Source: Nocardia transvalensis (GTDB lineage: Bacteria; Actinomycetota; Actinomycetes; Mycobacteriales; Mycobacteriaceae). Taken from it: a DNA stretch of 64,000 nucleotides. The translations under genes were made by a program, and so were the position numbers. The stretch lies in NCBI RefSeq assembly GCF_015477765.1, contig NZ_JADLQQ010000005.1, positions 496,001-560,000 of the forward strand. The letters are read 5' to 3'. The notes below the pieces were generated by a model. It saw only the letters and a list, made by a program, of their open reading frames with translations. It was not told the origin of the DNA and did no database searches. Position 1 is the first letter of the stretch. Each line of letters starts with the position of its first letter. Positions 33,537-41,018 of the stretch are shown here, piece after piece.

Positions 33537-34649
33537 TCAGATCCGAGTCGGCTCCCCCACCGCCAGCAGCCCGTGCGCCTGCGCAACCTCCGCCGAAAAC
33601 AGTTGTCCCCCATCGGCGGTCAGCCCGTGGGCCAACCCCGGGTCGGCGTGGCAGGCCGCCCGCCAGCCCTGATCGGCGATCGCACGCACATACGGCAGGG
33701 TCGCGTTGGTCAAGGCGATCGTCGAGGTGCGCGGCACCGCGCCGGGCATATTGGCGACGCAGTAGAACAGCGAATCCGCCACGCGGAAGGTGGGTTCGGC
33801 GTGCGTGGTCGGATGCGAACTCTGGAAACAGCCACCCTGATCGATGGCGATATCGACCAACACCGACCCGGGACGCATCCGCGCCACGAGGCTGTCGGGC
33901 ACCAGCTGAGGCGCCCGCGCCCCCGGCACCAGCACCGAGCCGATCACCAGATCCGCTGCCAGCACCGACTTTTCGACCTCCGCTGCCTGCGAGGCGACGG
34001 TGACCAACCGCCCGCCGAAGCGCACATCGAGTTCGCGCAACCGCGTCTGATTGGTATCGAATACGCTCACCCGCGCGCCCATACCCACGGCAACACTCGC
34101 CGCGTTGGACCCGGCGACGCCGCCGCCCAGCACCACGACCTCGGCCGGGCGCACTCCCGGCACGCCACCCAGCAACACACCCGCGCCCCCGGCGGGCGCC
34201 ATCAGGTGATACGCCCCGACCTGGGTCGCGAGCTTGCCCGCCACCTCACTCATGGGTGCCAGCAGCGGCAGCGACCCGTCCGGACCACGGACCGTCTCGT
34301 AGGCGATCGCGGTGATCCCCGATTGCAGAATGGCATCGGTGCAGTCCCGCGAGGCCGCCAGATGTAAGAACGTGAACAGGATCTGGCCTTCGCGCATGCG
34401 CGGATACTCCGGCGCAATCGGCTCCTTCACCTTCAGCAACAGCTCAGCATCCTGCCAGACCTCGTCGGCGGAGGCCACGATGCGTGCCCCCGCGCCGAGA
34501 TATTCGGCGTCGCCGAATCCGGACCCGTCACCGGCACCGGCCTCGATCAGCACCTGATGCCCGTGACCTACCAGTTCGGCAACCCCGGCGGGGGTGAGCG
34601 CGATCCGTTTCTCCTGCGGTTTGATCTCCCACGGAACCCCAATTCTCAT
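33537..34649 (-). CDS. ald: Alanine dehydrogenase
   Basis: NAD-dependent enzyme interconverting L-alanine and pyruvate plus ammonia, 370 residues; the mycobacterial enzyme has 371. Signatures are ALTPAGVAELVGHGHQVLIE, LLKVKEPIAPEYPRM, the substrate His in FTFLHLAASRDCTDA, the NAD-binding GGGVAGSNAASVAVGMGA and VDIAIDQGGCFQSSHPTTH. The ATG at 34649 starts directly at MRIGVPWEIKPQEKR, the family N-terminus. Single gene, convergent with the sigma-factor gene; the two stops are about 50 bases apart. Confidence 0.96.
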   Translation of the reverse strand: MRIGVPWEIKPQEKRIALTPAGVAELVGHGHQVLIEAGAGDGSGFGDAEYLGAGARIVASADEVWQDAELLLKVKEPIAPEYPRMREGQILFTFLHLAASRDCTDAILQSGITAIAYETVRGPDGSLPLLAPMSEVAGKLATQVGAYHLMAPAGGAGVLLGGVPGVRPAEVVVLGGGVAGSNAASVAVGMGARVSVFDTNQTRLRELDVRFGGRLVTVASQAAEVEKSVLAADLVIGSVLVPGARAPQLVPDSLVARMRPGSVLVDIAIDQGGCFQSSHPTTHAEPTFRVADSLFYCVANMPGAVPRTSTIALTNATLPYVRAIADQGWRAACHADPGLAHGLTADGGQLFSAEVAQAHGLLAVGEPTRI

Positions 34650-34796
34650 ATCGCCATCGTGAAGTAAGCCCGGTCCGATCGCCACAATCCGGCATCGGCG
34701 ATTCGCAATGTGGCAATCAATTGGCAACAACAGGGTTCCGCTGCTGAACAAGCTGCACAGCTGACCGAATCCCGCCCTCCCCCAGGGCAATCGCGC

Positions 34797-35186
34797 CTAT
34801 TTCAGCCTGATGCGCGCGCCCGCGGCCTCGAGCTTGTCCTTCGCCGACTCGGCCGCCGTCCGGTCGACACGCTCCAGAATCGCCCTGGGCGCGGCCTCGA
34901 CCAGATCCTTGGCCTCCTTCAAACCCAGACCCGAGACGATCTCCCGCACCGCCTTGATGACCTGGATCTTCTTGTCCCCGAACGTTTCCAGGACCACATC
35001 GAACTCGTCCTGTTCCTCGACCGGGGCCGCCTCGGCCACCGGGCCCGCAGCGGCGGGCGCGGTCATCAGCGCGGCGGCGGCACTGACCCCGAATTCCTCC
35101 TCGAAAGCCTTGGTGAATTCCGACAGCTCCAGCAGTGTCATCGACTTGAAAACGTCGAGGAGCTCGGCGACGGTCATCTTGGCCAT
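34797..35186 (-). CDS. Stand-alone ribosomal protein L7/L12 paralogue
   Basis: Stalk-protein-like product of 129 residues. N-terminal dimerisation domain TVAELLDVFKSMTLLELSEF, a short Ala/Pro hinge (about 38-60), and the C-terminal domain FDVVLETFGDKKIQVIKAVR with GLGLKEAKDLVE. The ending (RTAAESAKDKLEAAGARIRLK, so no typical VTVK end) and other positions diverge from the standard actinobacterial protein. There is no rplJ neighbour, so it is a second copy outside the ribosomal operon. GATGTATC and GATACATC (35187-35194 and 35215-35222) form a dyad in its leader, with AAGGGA before the ATG. It is divergent from the carbonic anhydrase. Confidence 0.9.
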   Translation of the reverse strand: MAKMTVAELLDVFKSMTLLELSEFTKAFEEEFGVSAAAALMTAPAAAGPVAEAAPVEEQDEFDVVLETFGDKKIQVIKAVREIVSGLGLKEAKDLVEAAPRAILERVDRTAAESAKDKLEAAGARIRLK

Positions 35187-35277
35187 GATGTATCCCTTGC
35201 TGCGCTGACCAGGCGATACATCTATGATAGAGGCCCGAAACGAGGTGTGGGCCCCGGCAACAACTAAGTTCACGATC

Positions 35278-35793
35278 ATGAGGATTCAGCTGGGTGAACA
35301 CGCGCCGCATATCGATGACAGCGCATGGGTGGCGCCGAATGCCACGGTGATCGGCCGGGTGCGGCTGGCCGAACAGGTCGGTGTCTGGTACGGCGCGGTG
35401 CTCCGCGGCGATATCGAGGACATCAGCGTGGGCGCCGGCACCAATATTCAGGACGGGTGCGTCCTGCATGCCGACCCCGGCTTCCCGCTCACCGTCGGCA
35501 CGGGAGTGTCGGTGGGGCACAACGCGATTCTGCACGGCTGCACGGTCGGCGACGATGTGCTCGTCGGCATGGGCGCCACGGTTCTCAACGGCGCGGTGAT
35601 CGGCGCGGGCAGCCTCATCGCGGCCAATGCGCTCATCCCGGAGAATGCCGAGATCCCGCCCGGCTCCCTGGTCGCGGGCGTGCCCGGCAAGGTGCGCCGC
35701 GAACTCGGCGAGGCCGAACTGGAGCGCATCAAGCTCAATGCCGCGGTCTACGTCCACAATCTCGGGGTCCACCGCGACGGGATCCAACTGTGA
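35278..35793 (+). CDS. Gamma-carbonic anhydrase family protein
   Basis: Left-handed beta-helix protein of 171 residues built of hexapeptide repeats (ATVIGRVRLAEQVGVWYGAV). Metal-ligand His are in CVLHADPGFPL and SVGHNAILHGCTVG, matching the three-His site of the gamma class. RGDIEDISVGAGTNIQDG is the usual conserved turn. Catalytic CO2 hydration is likely but not certain, because the family also holds inactive members. The ATG at 35278 is chosen over an upstream in-frame codon because it begins the first strand. Confidence 0.9.
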   Translation: MRIQLGEHAPHIDDSAWVAPNATVIGRVRLAEQVGVWYGAVLRGDIEDISVGAGTNIQDGCVLHADPGFPLTVGTGVSVGHNAILHGCTVGDDVLVGMGATVLNGAVIGAGSLIAANALIPENAEIPPGSLVAGVPGKVRRELGEAELERIKLNAAVYVHNLGVHRDGIQL

Positions 35794-35804
35794 TCCAGGC
35801 CACA

Positions 35805-35820
35805 CTGGACGGCCGTCCAG
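35805..35820. promoter_or_regulatory. Perfect 16-bp palindrome CTGGACGGCCGTCCAG
   Basis: Fully symmetric, begins 12 bases after the carbonic anhydrase stop and is followed by TTCAACCCTTGCTAGCATTC, which resembles a promoter. The form is typical of a dimeric repressor operator. The TetR protein encoded at 36258 is the nearest candidate regulator. Confidence 0.5.
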
Positions 35821-35954
35821 GTTCAACCCTTGCTAGCATTCTCCCAGCGTGCCCGGGGTCCGGACCTCCCGCCGACACATTAATTCGTGCGGCTGGTAGC
35901 GCAGGCGAGCCCGGCCGGACGGCGGGCACGCGAAGTGGGCAAGCAGGAGGTTTC

Positions 35955-36137
35955 ACGGTGTCGTGCGAGCAGTCCGGTATGCACCGACCCACGGGGCGGA
36001 TCAGTGTGGCCGATATCGCGGCCCAGCCGGGGGGAATCGAGGCGCTGCAGCGCCGCGTCCACGAGTTACGCTCCAGCGGAGTCGATTTCGCCGCCAACGC
36101 GATCGAACAGGAGATGGCCGCGCTGAATCTACGGTGA
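35955..36137 (+). CDS. Small 60-residue protein, function unknown
   Basis: GTG at 35955 with a textbook AGGAGG seven bases upstream. The product has an N-terminal Cys-containing segment (MSCEQSGMHRPTGRI) and a helical part VADIAAQPGGIEALQRRVHE followed by LRSSGVDFAANAIEQEMAAL. It is acidic and soluble with no recognised family. The strong ribosome site and amphipathic helices argue for a real gene. It lies between a palindromic operator and a TetR gene. Confidence 0.6.
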   Translation, partial: TVSCEQSGMHRPTGRISVADIAAQPGGIEALQRRVHELRSSGVDFAANAIEQEMAALNLR

Positions 36138-36257
36138 GATAGGCGAGTCTCCGGTCCGCGACACGCCGCATTCGCCGGCCGCCGCTCGATTCGATGAGAT
36201 AATGACTGTCCGCCTTCCGCATCGACGCGGTATCCCGCCGATTCGACTGGAGACTCG

Positions 36258-36878
36258 ATGCCATCCGTCCCTCCCATCCTCGCCCGCATTCTGGAGAAAC
36301 CACGGGCCGACGGTGAACAGTTGCTGGAGAGCGCCCTGTCGGCGTTTCTCGACTTCGGGATCAAGCGCACCAGCATGGGCGAGATCGCCCGCCGCGCCGG
36401 GATCAGCCCGGCGACGCTGTATCGGCGCTTCGAGTCGAAGAACGACCTGGTCGAGGCGGTGGGCGTGCGGGAGGCGCAGCTGTTCGTCGCCGAGATCGAG
36501 GAGCGGGTCGGCACCATCGACGACAGCGAGGACCAACTGGTCGAGGTGTTCGTCGCGTTCATCACGCTGTTGGCGCGCAACGAACTACTGCAGCGGTTGC
36601 TGCGCACCGAGCCGGATATAATCCTGCCGCGGCTGACCACCGAGGCCGGTCCGATCCTGGCGGTGGGCCGGGCTTATCTGGCCGACAAGTTACGCGGATT
36701 GCAGAAGACCAACGCGGAGTTGGATTTCGACGCCGATCTGGTGGCCGAGATCATGGCGCGGCTGGCCCAGTCGCTGGCACTGACCCCCGACGGGCTGATC
36801 CCGCTCGGGGACGAGCAGGCGGCCCGCGAGTTCGCGCGCCGCACCTTACTGCCGATGGTGGGCGGGCAGCGCGGCTGA
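36258..36878 (+). CDS. TetR/AcrR family transcriptional regulator
   Basis: Repressor-type protein of 206 residues. The helix-turn-helix is MGEIARRAGISPATLYRRFE at about 40-59, preceded by EQLLESALSAFLDFGIKRTS. The ligand domain follows (LARNELLQRLLRTEPDIILP). A GATAAT at 36198-36203 is a possible -10 element. It converges on the DNA methylase gene, whose stop begins at the next base. The 16-bp palindrome upstream of the 60-residue gene could be its operator. Confidence 0.87.
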   Translation: MPSVPPILARILEKPRADGEQLLESALSAFLDFGIKRTSMGEIARRAGISPATLYRRFESKNDLVEAVGVREAQLFVAEIEERVGTIDDSEDQLVEVFVAFITLLARNELLQRLLRTEPDIILPRLTTEAGPILAVGRAYLADKLRGLQKTNAELDFDADLVAEIMARLAQSLALTPDGLIPLGDEQAAREFARRTLLPMVGGQRG

Positions 36879-38696
36879 TTACCGCGGGCCGAATGCCACT
36901 GTGGGCGAACCCAGTTCGAATGCCGCGGCCACTCGCTCGTCCAGGATGATCGGGTCGGGATCGCCGCCCTCGACGAGCGCGCGCACCCAGTCGGCCAGCG
37001 CCGCCGCGGCGGGGGTGCGCGGATCCGGGACGGGTAGCCGCGCCACGTACTGGGTAATCCAGCGGCGGCGCCCGGCGTAGAGCCGGTTACCGCAGACGGC
37101 ATCGTAGAAGCGCAGGCCCAGGGTCGAATTGGCCACGCCCATCAGCACATAGGCGAGCGTGTCGTCGCCGATATCGGGCAGCGAGATCCAGTAGCAGTCG
37201 CCGTTGACGATGGCGCCGCTGCGGTCGAGGGCGAACCTCGGGCGTACGCTGATGTCGGGAAATACCACCTTGGGCTGGCGCCACAGGTGCGGGCGTTGCG
37301 GCACCCAGATCTCGAACCATTCCCGCCCGCTCGCGGTGAGGTAGTCGCGGGCGGCCAGGGTGTCCTTGTGTTCGGCCAGATATGCTGCCGTGCCGGGGAA
37401 TTGCGACAGATCCACCGGTGTGCGGCGCGGGCGGGCGACGTCGTAGGGGTAGAGCACCCGGGTGGCGCGTTCTCGGGCGACCCGCCACGGGGCCATGTCG
37501 TGGTGAGTGAGCAGATCGAACAGTAGTTCCGTTTCGGGCCGGGGTTCGCGCTCCTCCCAGCGATCGGAGATGAATACTCGATCGGCGGTCGTTTTGATAC
37601 CCACCCGGATTCGTGCCAGCTCCCCGAAGGTGCGCCATGTCCCCTCGCTCACCCGCCGCAACCAGGCGTCGGTGCCGGGCCGTGACATCCGCCAGGGCAC
37701 CGTGGAATCCGCGCCGCGATGATCGGCGACGGTGAAATCGGCTGTAGCGGAGACAAGCCGACTAGCGGCTGGATTCTGCTGCGGCGCAATGGACTCGGTC
37801 GCCAGGGTGCCGACCTCGATGGCAATGCACCGGCCGTCGTGCCGTATCACGCAGTCGCGCGGTTCGGTGAGGATGGTGAAAAGGTTTGTATCGCAGCAGG
37901 GTTCGACGCCTTCTGTCTCGTAGGCGGAGACGTACGTGCACTGCATGGCCGGTTCGCCCCGCACGGCGATGGTGACGGCGGGTAACACCGCCGCCTCGAA
38001 CAGGCGTGTGTCACCGAGGTCGTAGAGTTCGACGGGAGTCAGTTGCGAGCGCAGCAGGGCCCGCAGGTTCGCGCCCGCCTTCGTGGTGAGAAATCTATTG
38101 GCGCACAACAGCCCCAGCACGCCCCCGGGCCGCAGCAGGCGCGGGACGCTGGCCACGAACGGATGGGTCAGATCGATCCGCCCCTGCAATCCGAAGCGAC
38201 GGCTGAGCAGCCGTGCGGTGGCGGCGCCGAGCTGTTGGGTGCGCACATACGGCGGATTGGTGATGATCGCATCGAATTCGCCGTCCGCCAAGGTGGCCGC
38301 GGCACCGAGGAATTCACCGACCCGCCACTCGATACCCACCCCGTCATCACGCGCGGCCGCGGCCCGCACCGCCTCCCCATCCAGGTCGTACCCGACCAAC
38401 CGCAACCGCGCCTCCGGAAATCGCCGCGCAGCCACCTGCCTCGCCGCCACCAACAACTCCCCGTCCCCACACGCCGGATCCAGTATCCGCAACTCCCCCG
38501 TATCCCCGGGTGGCATCACATGCTCGAACAACCGCTCCGCCAGGAACCGCGCCAGCCGCTGCGGCGTGTAATGCCGCCCATGCCGCTTACGCGCCCGCTC
38601 CCCACCCCCCTCCGCCAGCCACGCACCACCCCCGCCGGGCCTATCGACCCGCCGGCTCCCCGATGCCTGCCCGCCCCAGCCATCCACACCCGGCAT
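36879..38696 (-). CDS. Adenine-specific DNA methyltransferase (Eco57I/TaqI-like), no restriction partner seen
   Basis: N6-adenine DNA methylase of about 605 residues. It starts its fold with RHGRHYTPQRLARFLAERLF, then motif I LDPACGDGELLVAARQVAAR and motif IV IITNPPYVRTQQLG, the N-P-P-Y of adenine methylases. The C-terminal half (from about 330) contains a TaqI-like recognition domain, including HDMAPWRVARERATRVLYPY and a typical LMGVANSTLGLRFYDA. No nuclease domain (PD-ExK) is evident, and no restriction gene lies beside it. The start is uncertain: the ATG at 38696 adds a Gly-rich leader, and an open frame reaches 38840. It may be a solitary regulatory methylase or a phage-defence remnant. 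Confidence 0.82.
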   Translation of the reverse strand: MPGVDGWGGQASGSRRVDRPGGGGAWLAEGGGERARKRHGRHYTPQRLARFLAERLFEHVMPPGDTGELRILDPACGDGELLVAARQVAARRFPEARLRLVGYDLDGEAVRAAAARDDGVGIEWRVGEFLGAAATLADGEFDAIITNPPYVRTQQLGAATARLLSRRFGLQGRIDLTHPFVASVPRLLRPGGVLGLLCANRFLTTKAGANLRALLRSQLTPVELYDLGDTRLFEAAVLPAVTIAVRGEPAMQCTYVSAYETEGVEPCCDTNLFTILTEPRDCVIRHDGRCIAIEVGTLATESIAPQQNPAASRLVSATADFTVADHRGADSTVPWRMSRPGTDAWLRRVSEGTWRTFGELARIRVGIKTTADRVFISDRWEEREPRPETELLFDLLTHHDMAPWRVARERATRVLYPYDVARPRRTPVDLSQFPGTAAYLAEHKDTLAARDYLTASGREWFEIWVPQRPHLWRQPKVVFPDISVRPRFALDRSGAIVNGDCYWISLPDIGDDTLAYVLMGVANSTLGLRFYDAVCGNRLYAGRRRWITQYVARLPVPDPRTPAAAALADWVRALVEGGDPDPIILDERVAAAFELGSPTVAFGPR

Positions 38697-38832
38697 TCTG
38701 CCCGCCCCACCCCCATCCCGCCCCCACAACCCACCCCAACCCCACTGGTCACCCGCCCAAACCAGCCCCCACTCCCCAACACCGGCCCACCGGACTCCAG
38801 GCAACAAGAAGGCGGACCCACCCCACACCCAC

Positions 38833-38908
38833 AGCCGCACCCTTTATTGGCAAACGCACCCTCTACGGCACACCACAAGGGGTGCGTCTACCAACAAAGG
38901 GTGCGGCT
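38833..38908. repeat. ~75-bp palindromic element, copy 3 (left pair, first)
   Basis: Begins AGCCGCACCC, inner ACGCACCC / GGGGTGCGTCT, ends GGGTGCGGCT. It lies on the 5' side of the methylase gene and is followed by 48 bases starting AGGGCTCAGCCCACA, then copy 4. Confidence 0.85.
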
Positions 38909-38956
38909 AGGGCTCAGCCCACACTCGGCCAGCAAGCTCCCACCGAACGTCAACAC

Positions 38957-39008
38957 AGCCGCACCCTGTTCGCAAACGCAACCTCTACGGCACACCACAA
39001 GGGGTGCT
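38957..39008. repeat. ~75-bp palindromic element, copy 4 (left pair, truncated)
   Basis: Starts AGCCGCACCC 124 bases after copy 3 and keeps the CTCTACGGCACACCACAAGG stretch, but breaks off after GGGGTGCT where the outer right arm should follow. Confidence 0.75.
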
Positions 39009-39336
39009 GGCCAGATAGGTGAAATCCGGCATCGGCCGCAGGTGGATTCCGGCGTCACTTGGTGCCTCGAACCACGGTTTGCACAGGCGAAATTCGACAC
39101 CACTTCGCGACTCGTACGATACGTCCCAGCCCGACACTCCGATCAGTGCCAACCACCCGCCATACGCCCAAGGTCACTGCGACGGCCGTACGTGACAACA
39201 TGGCCTCGCACTAACCGAAACCCGAAAGTTCGATTTCCTTGTGCGTACTCAACTGTAAAATCGGCCAGGCTCGGTGCATCAATAGCCGGGAACCCCATGG
39301 CTTGGGAACATCAGCTCGCGGCACCACGCAGCACCT
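39009..39336. other. Intergenic stretch without a recognisable gene
   Basis: About 330 bases between the left repeat pair and a possible gene fragment. GC content falls locally (for example CAACTGTAAAATCGG near 39250). I see no ribosome site followed by a convincing frame. It may hold the junction of whatever brought in the transporter gene. Confidence 0.35.
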
Positions 39337-39495
39337 TCAGCCGAGAACTATGGCGACGTGGGGTTCTGTGTCCAGCCACCGGGTAGTGGCGTCGGCCGCG
39401 TTGTCGCGGGTGGCTAGGGCTGTCGGCCAGCGCGTCTTCTCGTCGTGCGGCTCCAGGCCGAGGTCCTGCCAGTAGCCCTGCAGGGACGCCGCTGT
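39337..39495 (-). pseudogene. Possible 3' remnant of an unidentified gene
   Basis: A minus-strand frame of about 52 codons without a start codon, closed upstream by a TAG and ending at TGA. Its translation has good protein character: SLQGYWQDLGLEPHDEKTRW then PTALATRDNAADATTRWLDT and the end EPHVAIVLG. It reads like the C-terminus of a real protein whose front was replaced when the MFS gene arrived. I do not recognise the family. Confidence 0.35.
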
Positions 39496-39497
39496 CT

Positions 39498-40694
39498 ATG
39501 CGAAAACCGCTGCCGTATTTCCTCGCCGCACGGGCGCTGAGCATCCTCGGCGACCGCGTCACCGACGTCGTGCTGCCGCTGGCGGTGCTCGCGGCCTCCG
39601 GGTCCGCGGTCACGGCGGGCGTCGTCGGCGCGGCGGCCCAGCTGCCGCAGGTCCTGGCGGCGCTGCACGTCGGCGCCGTGGTGGATCGCCGGGAACGCAA
39701 GAGCCTGATGGTGACCGTGGACGTCGTCCGGGCAGTCGCGTTCGTCGCGATCGGAGCGGAGGTGATGCTCGGCGGGGCTCGGTTGGTGCCGCTGGTGCTG
39801 CTCGCGCTGGTAACCGGCGTCGGCGACGCGGTGTTCCACGCGGCGGCGAGCAGTTACCTGCCGAACCTCGTCGCAGACCGAGACCTCATGCGCGCCAACG
39901 GCTTGGTGGAAGGCTCGGACGCTGCGGCGACGCTGACGGGACCGGCTGCGGGTGGCTGGCTGCTGCAGTCGCTGGGGCCGTTGATGACGTTCATGGTCAA
40001 CGCGGTGAGCTTCGTAGCGTCGGCCATGCTGCTGGCCCGGTTGCCGAAGAACGTTCCAGCACCCGGGGAATCCGGCGGCGACGAGTCCGTGCTGGCCGGG
40101 CTGCGGCTGGTGCGGCAGGACCGGGCGCAGGCTGTGCTGCTGGCGAGCGCGTGCTACCTGCACCTGCTCGCGGCGGCGGCGTTGCTGCCGTTGCTGGTAC
40201 GTGCCAACGAAGAGCTGCGCCTGACGCCGCTCACCACGGGTCTCATCGTGTCGGCGGCGGGCATCGGCGGCCTCGTGAGCAGCTTCGTGCTTGCCCGATT
40301 CTGCGACACCACCAAGTGGCCGCTCCTGCTGGCAGCGGCGCTGTCGGTCAACGGTGGTGCGGTCGGCGTGCTCGCCCTGTTCGACGCTCCGCTGTGGCTG
40401 GCGGCGACGGTGCTGGTGCTCGACGGCGCGTCAGCGCTCGGGTTCATTGTCATGGCTACGACGCGGCAGCGCATCACACCGGATGCCGTGCGCGGCCGGG
40501 TGATCGCCGCGAGCACGGCGGCGACGGCCACCGTCCGCATGCTCGCCCTCGCCGGCGCCGGTGCGTTGATCGACCTGGCCGGCCCGCGTCCGGTGCTGCT
40601 CGGCCTGGCGGCCCTCGCGCTGCCGTTCGTTCTCCTGCTCGTTGTTTTCCGCGCCGTTTCTACCGGGACCCCAAGCAGGACGATGAAGCGCTAG
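39498..40694 (+). CDS. MFS transporter (drug-efflux type)
   Basis: Integral membrane exporter of 398 residues with about 12 hydrophobic helices. It starts LPYFLAARALSILGDRVTDV. The loop between helices 2 and 3 holds HVGAVVDRRERKSLMVTVDV, the variant of MFS motif A seen in Bcr/TetV/Tap-like efflux proteins. A second half begins near LVRQDRAQAVLLASACYLHL, and RQRITPDAVRGRVIAASTA is also typical. The substrate is unknown. AGGGA lies ten bases before the ATG. The gene is flanked on both sides by tandem pairs of the ~75-bp palindromic element in the same orientation, which suggests acquisition as a cassette. Confidence 0.88.
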   Translation: MRKPLPYFLAARALSILGDRVTDVVLPLAVLAASGSAVTAGVVGAAAQLPQVLAALHVGAVVDRRERKSLMVTVDVVRAVAFVAIGAEVMLGGARLVPLVLLALVTGVGDAVFHAAASSYLPNLVADRDLMRANGLVEGSDAAATLTGPAAGGWLLQSLGPLMTFMVNAVSFVASAMLLARLPKNVPAPGESGGDESVLAGLRLVRQDRAQAVLLASACYLHLLAAAALLPLLVRANEELRLTPLTTGLIVSAAGIGGLVSSFVLARFCDTTKWPLLLAAALSVNGGAVGVLALFDAPLWLAATVLVLDGASALGFIVMATTRQRITPDAVRGRVIAASTAATATVRMLALAGAGALIDLAGPRPVLLGLAALALPFVLLLVVFRAVSTGTPSRTMKR

Positions 40695-40716
40695 AGCCCC
40701 CACCACACGCCAACAC

Positions 40717-40791
40717 AGACGCACCCCTATTCGCAGACGCACCCTCTACAGCACACCGGAAGGGGTGCGGCTGCCAACAAAGAGTGCGGCT
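40717..40791. repeat. ~75-bp palindromic element, copy 5 (right pair, first)
   Basis: Begins AGACGCACCCC, contains ACGCACCCTCTACAGCACAC and GGGGTGCGGCTGCCAA, ends GAGTGCGGCT. It starts 22 bases after the MFS stop. Confidence 0.85.
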
Positions 40792-40840
40792 AGGGCTCCG
40801 CCCACAGCAGGTCGACGGGTTCCCCGTCGCACGTCAACAC

Positions 40841-40916
40841 AGCCGCACCTCTTGTTCACGGACGCACCCACTGCGGCACACCGGAAGGGGTGCGGCTGCC
40901 AACGAAGGGTGCGGCT
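40841..40916. repeat. ~75-bp palindromic element, copy 6 (right pair, second)
   Basis: Starts AGCCGCACCT exactly 124 bases after copy 5, as copy 4 does after copy 3, and ends GGGTGCGGCT. The 49-base spacer AGGGCTCCGCCCACA...CGTCAACAC resembles the spacer of the left pair. The remaining bases to 41018 show no gene. Confidence 0.85.
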
Positions 40917-41018
40917 GGGTTTGTCGACGGGCGGTTGGTGGGTTGCACCCTTGGACGGCAGGGCGGCCTCGGCCTCTGTTCGGGGACGCAAACGCATTGG
41001 GCGGCGCGAGGGGGTGGG

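Noticed and set aside
35815..35850. tRNA-like GTTCAACCC next to a stem
   Set aside because: No acceptor stem, anticodon arm or overall length of a tRNA can be built.
39239..39475. 78-codon plus-strand frame before the MFS gene
   Set aside because: No ribosome site, Ser/Arg-rich composition; the opposite strand reads better as a gene remnant.
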